64,000 nucleotides of DNA, from positions 1,612,001 to 1,676,000 of the forward strand of contig NC_063156.1 in NCBI RefSeq assembly GCF_020921035.1, written 5' to 3'. The translations under genes were made by a program, and so were the position numbers. Position 1 is the first letter of the stretch. Each line of letters opens with the position of its first letter. The DNA comes from Rhodamnia argentea. Lineage: Eukaryota; Streptophyta; Magnoliopsida; Myrtales; Myrtaceae. Of this stretch, positions 1-12,600 are shown one piece after another. The notes under the pieces were generated by a model. The model made no database searches, was not told where the DNA came from, and saw only the letters and a list, made by a program, of their open reading frames with translations.

Positions 1-5
1 TGTAG

Positions 6-2248
6 GCCTTGGACAAGATTAGGTATGAAAGCCTCACGGACAAGAGCAAGCTTGATGCGCAGCCTGAGCTGTTCATTAGGCTGATGCCGGACAAGGTCAA
101 CAAGACCCTTTCGATCATTGACAGTGGTATTGGCATGACTAAAGCAGGTAATGCAGTTGGTCGACTAAGATTAATCAGCTTTGTTGGACTTATATCGTTT
201 AGCTCTGTTTCCATGCGACAGTAGTAATTGTCCCATTAAATTCGTTTAAGCTCTGAAACTTTCAGTGGATGTTAACCTTGAAAATGGATTTGACAGATCT
301 TGTGAACAACTTGGGTACGATTGCAAGGTCGGGAACCAAGGAATTCATGGAGGCATTGCAGGCTGGAGCTGATGTGAGCATGATCGGTCAATTTGGCGTC
401 GGTTTCTATTCTGCCTATTTGGTGGCTGAGAAAGTCATTGTGACTACCAAGCACAATGATGACGAGCAGTATATCTGGGAGTCTCAGGCCGGTGGCTCCT
501 TCACTGTCACGAGAGATGTGAGTGGGGAGCAACTGGGCAGAGGTACCAAGATCACCCTCTTCCTCAAGGAGGACCAGGTGAGTTCCTGGGAGGTTGCATT
601 TATGAATAGGCAGAGGAGATATGCTATTTGTATCTGTAGATAGGTGTTATGTTACGTAATGCTTAAAAGTGTCGTGTGTTTCTGTTTTCCTCAGCTGGAG
701 TATCTGGAAGAAAGAAGGATTAAGGACCTTGTGAAGAAACACTCTGAGTTCATTAGCTATCCCATCTATCTGTGGACTGAGAAGACAACTGAGAAAGAGA
801 TCAGTGATGATGAAGACAATGAGCCCAAGAAGGAAGAGGAAGGAGATGTGGAGGATGTCGATGAGGAGAAGGAAGAAAAGAAGTCCAAGAAGAAGAAGAT
901 TAAGGAGGTTACCCATGAGTGGCAGCAGATCAACAAACAGAAACCCATCTGGCTGCGAAAGCCAGAAGAGATTACCAAGGAGGAGTATGCTTCCTTCTAC
1001 AAGAGCTTGACCAATGATTGGGAAGACCATCTTGCCGTGAAACACTTCTCTGTCGAGGGGCAACTTGAATTCAAAGCTATTCTGTTCGTCCCAAAACGGG
1101 CTCCATTCGACCTCTTTGATACTCGCAAGAAGATGAACAACATAAAGCTCTATGTCAGGAGGGTGTTCATTATGGACAACTGCGAGGAGCTGATCCCAGA
1201 GTATCTTGGATTTGTGAAGGGAGTTGTCGATTCTGATGACTTGCCTCTCAACATTTCTCGTGAGATGCTGCAACAGAACAAGATTTTGAAGGTCATCAGG
1301 AAGAACCTTGTCAAGAAGTGCATCGAGATGTTCAATGAGATTGCAGAGAATAAGGAGGACTACAATAAGTTCTATGAGGCCTTCTCGAAGAACTTGAAAC
1401 TGGGTATCCATGAAGACAGCCAGAACAGGGCTAAACTTGCAGACCTCCTCCGCTACCACTCAACAAAGAGCGGTGAGGAACTGACAAGCTTGAAGGATTA
1501 TGTCACTAGGATGAAGGAGGGCCAGAAGGATATCTACTACATCACTGGTGAAAGCAAGAAAGCTGTTGAGAACTCTCCATTCTTGGAGCGGCTAAAGAAG
1601 AAGGGCTACGAGGTGCTTTTCATGGTGGATGCGATTGATGAGTATGCTGTTGGACAATTGAAGGAGTACGATGGAAAGAAGTTGGTCTCTGCAACCAAAG
1701 AGGGCCTGAAACTCGATGATGAAAGTGAGGTAGAGAAGAAGAAAAAGGAGGAGAAAAAGAAGTCCTTTGAGAACTTGTGCAAGACAGTCAAGGACATTTT
1801 GGGAGACAAAGTTGAGAAAGTGGTGGTGTCGGACAGAATTGTGGACTCTCCCTGCTGTTTGGTGACTGGAGAGTATGGTTGGTCCGCAAATATGGAGAGG
1901 ATCATGAAAGCTCAGGCTCTGAGGGACAGCAGCATGAGCTCTTACATGTCAAGCAAGAAGACGATGGAGATCAACCCTGACAATGGCATCATGGAGGAGC
2001 TGAGAAAGAGAGCTGAGGCTGATAAGAACGACAAGTCGGTCAAGGACTTGGTGATGTTGCTATTTGAGACTGCTCTTTTAACTTCCGGGTTCAGTCTTGA
2101 TGACCCCAACACTTTTGCAGCGAGGATTCACAGGATGCTGAAGCTCGGTCTGAGCATTGATGAGGATGAGACTGCGGGTGAAGATATTGATATGCCTCCC
2201 CTGGAAGAGGATGGTGCTGAGGAAAGCAAGATGGAGGAAGTCGACTAG
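6..2248 (+). CDS. HSP90: Cytosolic HSP90 molecular chaperone, 5' end outside window
   Basis: Exons 6-147, 297-577 and 695-2248 join in frame (GT-AG introns) to give 658 residues ending in MEEVD, the C-terminal motif by which cytosolic HSP90 binds TPR co-chaperones. Visible landmarks are [11 protein letters not shown] and [11 protein letters not shown] of the N-terminal ATPase domain, the acidic/lysine-rich linker, the middle-domain stretch around [17 protein letters not shown], and the dimerisation domain. The first about 42 residues of a normal roughly 700-residue protein are upstream of the window; an acceptor AG at 4-5 precedes GCC TTG, so the missing part is on a separate exon that carries the catalytic Glu and the nucleotide-binding Asn. 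HSP90 folds kinases, steroid-type receptors and NLR immune receptors in the cytosol using ATP. No frameshift is seen. The gene order here suggests the At5g52640 (HSP90-1) position, but paralogue assignment needs the missing N-terminus and promoter. Confidence 0.97.
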
Positions 2249-3584
2249 GCTACTGCGACAGGAACTCTGTTTTTGTGTTTAGTGTCATAGGTAGAAGTGG
2301 GGTGTGTGTTGTGATCATGGATGAAAGCGTTCTAAATGGTTACAATGGTTGTTGTATCCGAAAGTTATGAGCGTAAAAGAGTCTTGATGTTTTGTTATAA
2401 TTAGTGTATAAATGACCTATTTCGGCAGATCTTGTCATCGTGTTTACTCTTGAACTTGCACTGACATTCTCTGCGTTGGAAACTTGGAATCTCAGGGCGG
2501 CTTCTTCTTCGGGCTTCATTGTTGCGTGAATTTGACTTGGAAATGTAAGAACTCAGAGAGTTCAGTGCATGCAGAGTCCTAAGGGTTTGAGCCTAGCTCA
2601 AAGTGTGAGTGAGGAATGATGGTTACTTGATCGATTATTTGAGGGTTTTATCATTGGATGACTCCCAAAACGTACGAACAACCTTTTAAGATTTTATGCT
2701 TTGTCGGATATAATGTTCGATGCCTGAAAGATCTCCCTAGCTTCTTGCAATTTTCCTAAAGCAGAATGATGACTTTGCTCTGGTTCTCAGACAAATGGAA
2801 CTGATATGTTTAGTAACACGAAATAGTCTCTCTCCTCCTCCGAATAGGTCATGGAGTCAGGGCCGTACTAATCTCCACCGGTTTATGCAAGGAATGAAAT
2901 AAAAGACTACATTGTTTAGTCCAACAGCTTTAACCGTGTTCCGAATTGCCTTGCAGAAATGTGTTACAGATCATGATCTGTGTCCCCGAAACGCAAGCAA
3001 AATAGAGCATTGGGGAAAGAAAGTCTCTCATCGAATTTCATAACAGTGTTCTGTGAGTTCCTTTCTGCATTACAAGAAAATCAGAACTTCCCTTCTTTGC
3101 TTCACACTGCATATGCCGTTTTCCTTCCTTTCCGTGAATCAGTAGTACAGGGGTGTGTTTGGGAATCAACTCAGGGAACGCTTGATTTTGAATCAACTCA
3201 TGGAACACTCGACCTTTTCAGTTTCTCGTATTTCTTTGAACCCTGAAACGCAACCGGGAAAGAGAACATGCATCAATGCCGGATCCTGGATGTACCGACT
3301 CTGACAGGCAAAAGAAAAGTGATGCATACCATCGTAGTATTCATCTATACTAGGACTGAGACCAGACTTGAAAGCGTGAATGATGAGCTAATGGAAATAC
3401 ACTTACAGACGAAATCTAGTGTTGATGAATCTAATAAACTTAGCAACTAGCAAGGTCTCCAAGATATCTGGTGAAAGCGCCATACTGCTGTTGGAACTGA
3501 AAAGGTTTAGCAAATCAATACGTTCGAGACCTACTAATCATCAATTTCGGGTAATCGATGTTCTAACATTTACCAGCATCATAT
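2249..3584. other. HSP90 3' UTR and intergenic spacer
   Basis: The first few hundred bases after the HSP90 stop are a T-rich 3' untranslated region. The rest, up to the stop codon of the convergent DUF21 gene, must include the 3' UTR of that gene on the minus strand. The short open frames at 2980-3246 and 3268-3450 have no recognisable protein character. No repeat or RNA gene is seen. Confidence 0.6.
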
Positions 3585-6535
3585 TCAAGTGAGGAGTCTT
3601 ACTGGGGATGATGAAGTGGGAAAGAGGCCTGAATGTCTCGATGGAGTTATTGGCATGGAATCTCCAGGGGAATTGCACAATGTTGGCCTTATGAATGGCG
3701 ACTGACTCCACGCGGTGATTGGCGAATGCAAAATAGGAGTATGATTGCATGAGGAAACTGGCGTAGGGTGATACGAGGAAACCGGAGACATGACTGGCGT
3801 CCGCAAGTTTATCTGGGATGCCGATGCAGCTCCGGGTGATCTAGATAATGACGTTCTCGAAGGTACCATGCTGATGCTGATTCTAAGACAGGGTAGCAGG
3901 GAACAAGATTAGCTTAAGGGGTCAAAAGAGCCCATATCAATGCACCTCTCAGCTAACTAGCTTCTTACTTGTTATGAACATCGACGTACCCATCTGTCTC
4001 GTCCAGTATTTCTTCCTGCATCAACAGATTAATAGTTAGACATACTCATGAATCAACTCGATCAATTCGAACTATTCATGCATCAGTAGACTTAGCTTTC
4101 ACATGTGCCGATTACTAAAGACATAAATATAAGAAGATGTGACAATTGCCAGATTGAACAAGCAAATTGACAACATGCCTGAAAAATGGATCAGCAAATC
4201 TTTAATGATGCAAACAGAAGCGCTATAAAATGTCAGATATGATTTGTCTAACCTAAACAAGATTACACTGGATCACTTAATCTGAGAGATCATCCCTATT
4301 TTATATGCTTACCCCTTCAGATGCAAAAAGTGAAGAATTTACAGACTTACAAGTGACAAGCACTATACTATGTGCCTGACCTGTAAAAGTTCCTCAATGA
4401 CATCCTCCATTGTGATGATGCCGACAACTTCATCCTCCATGCTCAGGATAGATTCCCAATCTTCCTTTAAGATATTGTCCTCTCCTTGCTTCAGTTTCTT
4501 CGACTGGGAGTATGATTTTTTTTGCAGCTCAGTCATATTCTTCGGATATGGGCTCTGGGTTTCATTATCAGTGGAGTACACAGTCGGCGAGTTACTTAAC
4601 ATGGTACGTTGCTCTTTCTGCCCGGATTGATGACCAGAGCCTGCGAAAGGTTCTCGTAAAACGTTCCTATCTTCTGTCATCACCTTAAATATATCAGAGA
4701 AGACAATTGCTCTTACCACTAATGTTACCTTGTTGTTTTGAATCTGAATCCACATTTATACTGATTGTGGTTGGCTTTGCATTTTCTTCAATGTCATTTA
4801 AGCCCGTTTTGCATTTTATAACCACAGCCATGTGGCTATGACCCTTTTGGAATTGGTTTAATATATCGTACAGAGGCAAACAATCCTGAACCCTGTTAGA
4901 GATCATAAAGGATTGTATGAAATTCGCACTCTTCCGACTAGCCGGGACACTTAAGCTGCTAAAAGACAACTTTGCAGAGGAAAATTTGTGAAAAGAAACT
5001 CAGAATTGTCAAAAACAAGTTCACCCATAACCTTTGTACCTAGGAATTTTCCTAATGGTAACATCTTTGACAGGGGTCTCATCTTCTGGGTGGCACTTGA
5101 TCAAGTTTTTCACCTTCATCCAGAAGAGAATGTCATAATTACAGGATAAATTATATGACACACAAAACCTAGAGAGAGTTCGCCTTACTAAAATTAGGCC
5201 GATTATGTTTGTTGGGCTCCCCGCGTAAATGGGTACGCGGCTGTGCCCCTTCCTGATTATCAGCCCCATCGTTTCCCTGAGCAAACCGAACTTCAAATCA
5301 TAATCTAAGCAATGAAATGTATTCATACTAATCGAAATGCAGACATGACGGGAGCTCTACTCGTTGAGTTTGGAGTTTATGTCGAGACAAAATATGTCTG
5401 ATATCGGCGTCATGGCATCTTTAGCAGTCTTCTGAGTCATATCCAAAGCTCCAGCAATGATGGTTGTTTCGTCATGCGTCAATTCTCCACCTTTCCCGGC
5501 CTAGACAATTTAAATGACAATGACAATATGATCAACTTCATATCTCTTTTGTTGAAGTTCCGATCCTGCCATTCCAAGTTCAGTTGTTGTGAATGCCGAA
5601 GCACCCACGGGACTTACCTTGTCCCCGTGCATATCTACAAACATTTTCAGCTCAGCCCGCCGTAGAAGTGCCGAGTGCCCTTTACCGAGCAACCAATCCA
5701 ATACCTAACATGAAATCCACTATGCCATGAGGACTACAATGCAGTTTCTTTTATATTACCAGAACTCAAGTTCATCGGTTGTTATCAGTTCAAGACTAGG
5801 ATTCACTGCAGTACCTTACTGATCGGGTAAGCTAAAGGGAAGGTGACTATTTTAAGCAACCGGACAACAAAAGACAATTTCGCTCCAACACTTAGCCCAT
5901 ATCGAGAACAAACAGCTTGCGGAATAATCTGTCATGGAAAGGAGAGAGCACTAATTCAGAGTCACTGGTCGCATACCTAAATAAAAATTCGCATCGACTG
6001 AACTCTGAACCTCTTACCTCACCGAAAGCAAGTATGAGTGTGACCGAGATCACTACAGAGGCCCACGCTGGAAGAAGCGCATCAAGGAAGATCGGCAAAG
6101 CCTTTGGGAAATATCATCAAGAGTCAGATACCAAATATCAGACAAGCCATACATAGAAAACCAAACGAAGGAACGTATTTATTTACCTCCATAGCTATGG
6201 AGTTGCATATGAGAAGTGTGCATAGGAGTAAATGCTGATTCTTAACCAAGGGAAGGATTTTCCCTGTGACCACGAGAGATCGATGAAGACTAATTACTTC
6301 AAAAGACAAGTGCTAATTAAAGAGTGGAAAAGAAGGGTTAGATCAAAGTTCCACCTGCATTTTTCCTATCCTGAGGCTGACCGGCTTTCGCAAGAATCTC
6401 AAGATCAACCAAGCTAAGCGACATGAGTCCCAGAGTGAGGCCCGACATGAGGCCGGCAAAGCACACAAGAGAGATGCACACCAGAAGATAGACCCAGAAC
6501 ATTGACTCGCAACACGGCACATCATTAGCAGCCAT
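3585..6535 (-). CDS. DUF21 (CNNM-type) and CBS-domain membrane protein, At5g52790-like
   Basis: Twelve exons join without a break: 6535-6355, 6263-6187, 6101-6018, 5928-5815, 5704-5618, 5500-5361, 5276-5189, 5113-5040, 4892-4729, 4673-4381, 4015-3969 and 3882-3585 (1,647 nt, 548 residues). Residues 1 to about 165 are the DUF21 transmembrane domain: a first helix with [19 protein letters not shown], then [13 protein letters not shown], and [24 protein letters not shown] pair follows ([37 protein letters not shown]). A long polar insert separates this from [18 protein letters not shown]. The tail is rich in SPSP-type proline/serine repeats. The family is related to bacterial CorC and animal CNNM proteins linked to divalent-cation transport; the plant substrate is not settled. 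The exon 9/10 junction has a tandem NAG-NAG acceptor. The start is the first ATG before the membrane helix. Confidence 0.95.
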
Positions 6536-7224
6536 TTCAGGCCTCGGGAATGGAACGAAAAGCTTTCGAGAAGATGACTATGGCTACAGATAAAGATGAA
6601 GCGAAAGCCTAAGGGCTATTAATATTGCTGCTTTGGGCTGTATGAGATGCTGTTATGACTTCAGAGACCAACTCTTGCTAGGATGATAACAAAATGAAAC
6701 CGACTTTGGTGCGTCACCACAGCAAAATGCCCAGTCCTTGCTGCCAAAGCACTTGATAATCGAAACGCAACACTAGCAGTAGCATTACCTTTTCTGTCCA
6801 CGAGCCAAAACAAAATGAGAGAGAAGCTGTCACCATCCTTAATCACCCCCACTAATCACAATAACATATGAATTTCGATTAAGACACACACACACACACA
6901 CACACACAAAAAAAGAGAGAGAGGAAAGTTTCAACAGAAAAGATGGAGAAAGAAAATGGGTCATTGCTGAATCCCTTCATCTGTTCATCAGTTACCAGCT
7001 TGAAGAAGAGAAACAGTTCTAGGGAAGGTGCGACAACTGAAACCGAGGCAGTACATATGTGTGGATACAATAAAGTCAAACTAGGAATCTCTACTCTTCA
7101 ACCAATGGTTTTGCTTCCACGAGGAACTCACCTTCCAAAGAATCATGAGATGAAACTTTGCATGTCCCATCTGGGTAAAAGAGTGCGAATCGTTCCATAT
7201 TATTGGGGATCAACAGCACGGAAA
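6536..7224. other. 5' flank of the DUF21 gene with a (CA)n microsatellite
   Basis: This is the minus-strand leader and promoter side of the DUF21 gene. A dinucleotide CA run lies at about 6884-6908, followed by an A run and a GA run. The open frame at 6943-7236 has no recognised relative and lies across this microsatellite flank. No TATA box could be assigned with confidence. Confidence 0.5.
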
Positions 7225-7580
7225 ACTATAAATTAGAACACATGTGATAAATTTACTTAAATTAATTTTTTAACTATAAAAAATCCCATCTTGGTACACA
7301 TATGGCAAATTTAGCCCAAACTAGTGTTTTGACTACTAAAAGTCCCAAATTGGTACACCTGTATTTTATTTGCCCTGCGTTAGTTTCCGTTAAATTGGAT
7401 TAGTACCATGAGAAATCTCAAATTTGTACAATTATGATAAATGGAGAGCAAAAACCTCAAAAATGTATACCTCCCAACCGCCACGTATCATTCAACTCAG
7501 CAATTTGACGATAAACTCTAACGGAACCTAACGGAGGGTAAATTTATTACGAGTGTATCAGTTTAGAATATCACCAATTA
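7225..7580. repeat. Long-TIR element family A, copy 1
   Basis: The left side carries repeated units of the form TTGGTACAC...AAATTTGCCC and the right side the inverted form (GGGTAAATTTATTACGAGTGTATCAGTTTAG). The centre has TTAGTTTCCGTTAAATT opposed by TCTAACGGAACCTAACGGA. The same centre and arms recur in the copy at 18671-19150, so this is a dispersed non-coding element. Ends are approximate. Confidence 0.6.
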
Positions 7581-8504
7581 GTCATGCATGCGCAGGGCAT
7601 TTAGACTCGGACCCAATACCATATTTAATATGGAGTGAGCTACGGCAGCCATCGTGTGGCAGGTGTACAACTTTGGACCTCTTACTTTAATAACTCATCA
7701 GCACATAAATTGCTGGCTATCTTAACCCATGAAATGATCCATTTAAGGATTGAAAAGACCACCTTGCTTCATACCTGTGGCCTGCTGAACAACGGGGCAG
7801 ATCTTTGTTTAGCTGGTGGAGGGGGAAAAAACAACAGAGGGTACTAAATGAATTTCTATAATAAAGAAAGAAAACTCATAATTAAATGTGATTATTGACA
7901 GCGACTTAGTTAGGTATTACAGACGAATGACGATTTGGACCCGTCAGTGCCTGCCTCAAAAGCACCACTTTCACGTCCCCAAGCCACTACGTACTATGAT
8001 TGGGTTTAATTAAGGCTAGATTAGGTTGGACCGATTTATTAAAACGATTGAAAAGGATAGATTCAGGTTTCTTCCGACAAGGTAATGCATACTGGCGAAG
8101 CATCGATTGGGCACGCATTCGTCTCGCGTCGAGATAAGAACGCCGCGGACAAGGAAAATTCGAGGAAGTTGTGTATATTTCTACGTGCATGAATCGGCTT
8201 TCGTGATGACTAATAGCAATTACAATCAATCAGAAAGAGATTTAAAATCACCTAGATATCCTGAAACCTCTCTCTTCCTGGAGACGCATTAGCTTACTTG
8301 TCGTGCATGCATTGAAACTCCCATCAATTTTTAGGATTTGCTGCATCGAGGGGGGGGGAAAATATCATATTATATGGAAGGGGTATATAGCATTTCTTTA
8401 ATTTATAAATACCACATTATATGGAAGGGGTATAGCGATTCTTTAATTTATAATGAAGTAAGTATATGCTGAATAACATAACATTTTTATTATTATAAGA
8501 TTAT
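7581..8504. other. Intergenic spacer
   Basis: No gene is seen. A short open frame at 7635-7847 has no recognisable family. The only structure noted is a G run (about 8349-8358) next to a local tandem duplication reported separately. Confidence 0.5.
8363..8453. repeat. Two-copy tandem duplication of about 45 bp
   Basis: A unit reading ATATTATATGGAAGGGGTATA then TTTCTTTAATTTATAA is repeated once. Copy 1 is about 8363-8408 and copy 2 about 8409-8453, differing by a few substitutions and a 2-base deletion. Confidence 0.75.
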
Positions 8505-9050
8505 AAACAAAATTCATAAAACTATTGCAATTGTGCAAATTCCGTCCCAAACTTTTTTTTTTAGTCAATTCAGCCCTAAAATTTTTACAATTGTGCCAAT
8601 TATGATTACTTGGCCGGCTAGTGCTGACGTGGCACCGCCGACGTTGACATAGGCTTTTTAAAATAATATTTTAGTAATTTCTTGAACTCTTTTTTTCTTT
8701 TCTTTTCTTTTTTTAGATTTCTTTTTCCCCCCAAACAACATGGCTGGCAAGGGTGTCGCAGCAATGAGGGCGTCGCGACCCTTGCCTAGTCTGTGCTGGG
8801 GCACGATGCCCTCACAAGCCCTAAGGGTTTGGGGAATAATATAAAGAAAAAAAGAAAAAAATCATCAAAAATTTGAAAAATTATAAAGATATTATCTAAA
8901 AAAAGTTTATGCCAGCATCGGCGATACCACTTCAAAGACCGGCCCGTCAGTGGACTGAATTGACACAAATGCAAAAGGGTATAGGATTGAATTGACAAAG
9001 AAAAAGTTCGGAACTGAATTGACACAATTGCAATCAAGCTTGCCGTAAGT
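8505..9050. repeat. Long-TIR element family B, copy 1
   Basis: The left end reads ATTGCAATTGTGCAAATTCC and the right end is its inverted form (GAATTGACACAATTGCAAT). Sub-terminal units (CAATTCAGCCCTAAAATTTT and AGGATTGAATTGACA) are also inverted. A GC-rich core holds GCCGGC-type motifs and CTGACGTGGCACCG. It is non-coding, with short ORFs only. Similar elements occur at 9165-9690 and 30825-31385. Boundaries are estimated by eye. Confidence 0.65.
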
Positions 9051-9164
9051 CAATTGATCATGCCAAATGAGGAGGTGCAAAAACCAAACGTTTATTATTT
9101 TATTTGGGTGTTTGCCCGTATATTTTCGGAATATTCCAACTATCCTTTCCATTTTTTTATTATA

Positions 9165-9690
9165 AATATCAACAAAGTCCTAAACCTTTCACGCATTTGC
9201 CTCTTTAGTCCTAAATCTTTTAAGTTTGTCGATTCAACCCTAAACCTTTTCAACTTTGTCGATTCAATTATATTAGCCGGAAATTGCTGACGTGGATGCC
9301 GGCCGTTCTTCGTGGCACCGTCGGCGCTACGTGAATAACTTTTAATAAAATTTTAATACTTTTCTCAAAATTTTTAAATTGTTAAATTTTTTTTGCTTTT
9401 TTATCTTTCTAGCTAACCGCCCCTGCCGGCCTACGAAGTCAGAAAGGAAAATAAATAAATAAATAAATAATCAAACATTTTTTTTATAGAATTACTAAAA
9501 TATTACTAAAAATTGTCCACGTCGGCGCCAACGGTTCCACGTAGGAAAGCTAGTGTCCACGTCAGCGATTTTTGGCCAATATAATTGAACTAGCAAAATA
9601 TGAAAAAGTTTATGACTGAATTGGCAAACTTAAAAGTTTTAGGACTAAATGAGAAAAAAAGCGAAAAGTTTAGGCTTTTTTTGATAATTT
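9165..9690. repeat. Long-TIR element family B, copy 2
   Basis: The left arm has serial units TAAACCTTT..TTTGTCGATTCAA and GCCGGAAATTGCTGACGTGGA. The right arm has the inverse, CCACGTCAGCGATTTTTGGCC and AAAAGTTTAGGACTAAATGAG. The core contains CCTGCCGGCC. The flanking DNA is found again without this element at about 10311-10450, which supports an insertion here. Confidence 0.7.
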
Positions 9691-10264
9691 TTCCCTATTA
9701 TAATCTACAAGCAAAAATCTCAAATTGATTATTGATCCAATGTCAAAAAGAAGCTAATTTTTTTCATCACGACCATTAATAAAATGCGTACACTAAAGGA
9801 CATGCGGGTAAGGGTATCTTAAAAAATATAAACCCAATGCAATTTTCTGCAATTGATGTCAACTTCAGAAAATCACATCTCATAAGTCAAGGTGAAAGCA
9901 TGATAACCGAAGCTTAAGACACAAGCACACAAAAAGTAATGACAGAGATTTTGATGCGTTAAGAAGTCTACGTCTCGTGTCAATAGACGACATGAACACA
10001 CACTTGTAATCAACCAATGTGGATCCGAAGCTTGGATTTTGTTGAACACGTTATATTTTCGTGTTATTTTATTCCATGGAGTCAGTGAGATAGCAATGTT
10101 GATTTGTGTTGTTCTATTAATTTTGAACGTAGGCTCCATTTGTTTCGCGAAAAAATGAAATCATTCGTTTTCCCCGAAACAAATGCATCCGTAATTTATC
10201 TTGGTATAGTGTCAGGTGATTTTAGTCAATTTTCAAATATATGCACCTATCAAGCTTGCTAGAG

Positions 10265-10450
10265 TAAGTAGATTATGCCATCTCAAGAGGTCAAATATTT
10301 ATGATCATATGTTTATTTGGTGTATGCCCGTATCTTTCGGAATATTCCAACTAATCCTTTCAACTTTTTTCCCTTAAATATCTTGAATTACAAGCAAAAG
10401 TCTCAAACTGGTTATTGACCTGATGTCATTGGTATTTATGTGATTTTCAT
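10265..10450. repeat. Second copy of a segmental duplication, lacking the family B insertion
   Basis: The segment ATGCCCGTATCTTTCGGAAT..TTCCAACTAATCC..AAATATC..ACAAGCAAAAGTCTCAAACTGG at about 10325-10420 matches 9110-9165 joined to 9700-9740. The two halves of the first copy are separated by the family B element. The spacers 9691-10264 and 10451-10899 show no gene. Confidence 0.7.
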
Positions 10451-12194
10451 TTTCTTAAGGTTCCTATTGCGTTATTATTGTTATTTTTTTTTATAATTTC
10501 CTTCGTTCGATTACTCTTCAATTACATTTGTGATTTTCCCCTTTTATGGGCTTAAACTAGTTGATTATCTTTACACACTGATTACCATGCGGACACTGTG
10601 CGAAACGTGGTTAAGGGTATTTGACTTAAACTTAAGACAGAAGTGACCTGGAAATGAAGTTAGAGAAGGATCCTGGTTTGGCTCTTGCGGAATTAGTATT
10701 GGCCGTAATTTATAGCTAGAGAGAGGATTTGAAGGAAGGATCTGTTGTACTTGACAAGGTCCAACCCAATTATATGGCTTATCAGATCTATTATTTAACA
10801 TTTGGCATGTGCCTAATTTAATTAAACTATGGGCCATATATTTGTGACATCCAATTGAGCTCGCAGAACCCATATCTTCAACCTAGATAAACGGTTTTAA
10901 TTTGGCAACTCTAGGATTGGTCCCATCACTCCCTCTATTTAAGGTCTCTCTTTGGTGGAGAATATGAGTATCGCAATATCACGCTTCCACTGTTTTCACA
11001 AAATCATTGAGACAAAAATACTCACACATTACAATTATTATAAAAGAGAGTGGTGAAGGTTCATATCCATGAAAACATCTTCTCTCTTATCGAATTAATA
11101 ATGGCTTCTTTTAATTCGGGTACGTTGTATTTATCAATTTGATCTTATGTTCATGTGATTGAACGATTCTATTAAACTAACATGTGGTATCGGAGTATGC
11201 TTTATTCAATGCCCGAACGTAGTTATATTGTTTATTATGATCTTTTGTCTCCTTTATAAGTGATTCATAGTATTCGTTGATGATGGAATAAATATATTAT
11301 GACAGTCAATTTCTCGAATATCTTATGCAAATTATGTATTTGATTTGGATGTTCTTAAGTTTCCATTAACAAAACTTTTGAAATCGATGGATACTATCGT
11401 ACATTCTGGTTATTGTTCCCATGATCTGGCCATTAATGGCCTATGTTTGTAGGTTCCCTTTGTTTTTATTCGGCACACACGTACTTGGACAGCAAGTATT
11501 GTTATTAGCATAAATATGTTGGCATTGTAAGTGACTGTTTTCTCCATACTTGCTTATGTTCATTTGTCGATAGGGTTATGTTAAACTTGTCAAGAAAGAC
11601 TCTATGATGTAGAATAAATTTTTATTCTTGATTCTGGTTCTCAATTATTTGAGTAGTAATCGATCCAACAGAAGATTATTGTTTTAAATAGATATTTAAT
11701 TCTAAGTAGAATGATAATCTAATAGGAAAATAAATTGCAAATATACGATTCAAATTAATTCTATCCAATGGTCATTTTATTTGATTTATTCTTGCCTCAT
11801 GAAATTTGCTAGTAAATTATGAAAGAATCCATTTAAAGTGTTTGTAGTTGGCCCAACGGAAGGCTATAGATGATTCTTGAATTTCTTTTAGTAAGGTTTT
11901 GTGTATTTTTCCTTTCCATGTAAATGAATTGTTTATTTTCACTCTATTGTGATTATGAATTAAATATTTTATTTATTTTGTGGATTTTCTAAAAGGTACT
12001 AATGTACATGAATTTAATTTTTCCAATCTAGCATACAATCATGCTACGATTATGATTATCTTTCATCAATTAAACTATTGAGCGGTACAAATTTTAAGAA
12101 AAAAAAAAAGCAAATAAGTCTCATTCTTGGGGTCACGGATTTGAACTATGCATAATAGGTTGACACTTCCGCTGAACTCATAACAAAAGATCAA

Positions 12195-12600
12195 ATGAGC
12201 AGAAAGTTGCTCATGAAAAATGGGAGAGATCTAACCTCATCTCTATAATGGTTATGAAAGGCTCCATAACAACCGCTATCCGGGGAGCCATCCCTAACTC
12301 TACTAATGCTAAGGAGTACCTTATTCACATTGAGGAACATTATGAGGGCACTTCCAAGGCACGTGGTACTACTCTTATTTCCAAAATGATTAACCCTTAA
12401 GTATAATGGAATAAATGATGGTCGTGAGTACATTATGTGGATGAATGATATGACTGCTTAATTCACGTCCTTGGATCCGAAAATCTCCGAAGGTCTTATT
12501 GTTCACTTCATTATGACATCTCTTCATGCATAGTTTAGTTCTTTTAAGATCAATTATAATATGTAAAAGAGAAATGGAAGATGAGCAAGTTGATTTTTAC
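12195..12600 (+). pseudogene. Copia-type gag relic
   Basis: A reading frame with several stops still shows the gag (UBN2-like) pattern: a segment like AIRGAIPNSTNAKEYLIHIE, then LISKMINP, REYIMWMNDM and SEGLIVHFIMTSLHA. In living copia elements the same order is seen (NGxxxIREYIMEM..., LSEDLLVHLVLISLPxQF). At least three in-frame stops make it non-functional. The family call is from remembered motif order and has not been searched. Confidence 0.65.

Noticed and set aside
647-1459. Minus-strand 270-codon frame within HSP90
   Set aside because: Antisense shadow of a conserved coding exon.
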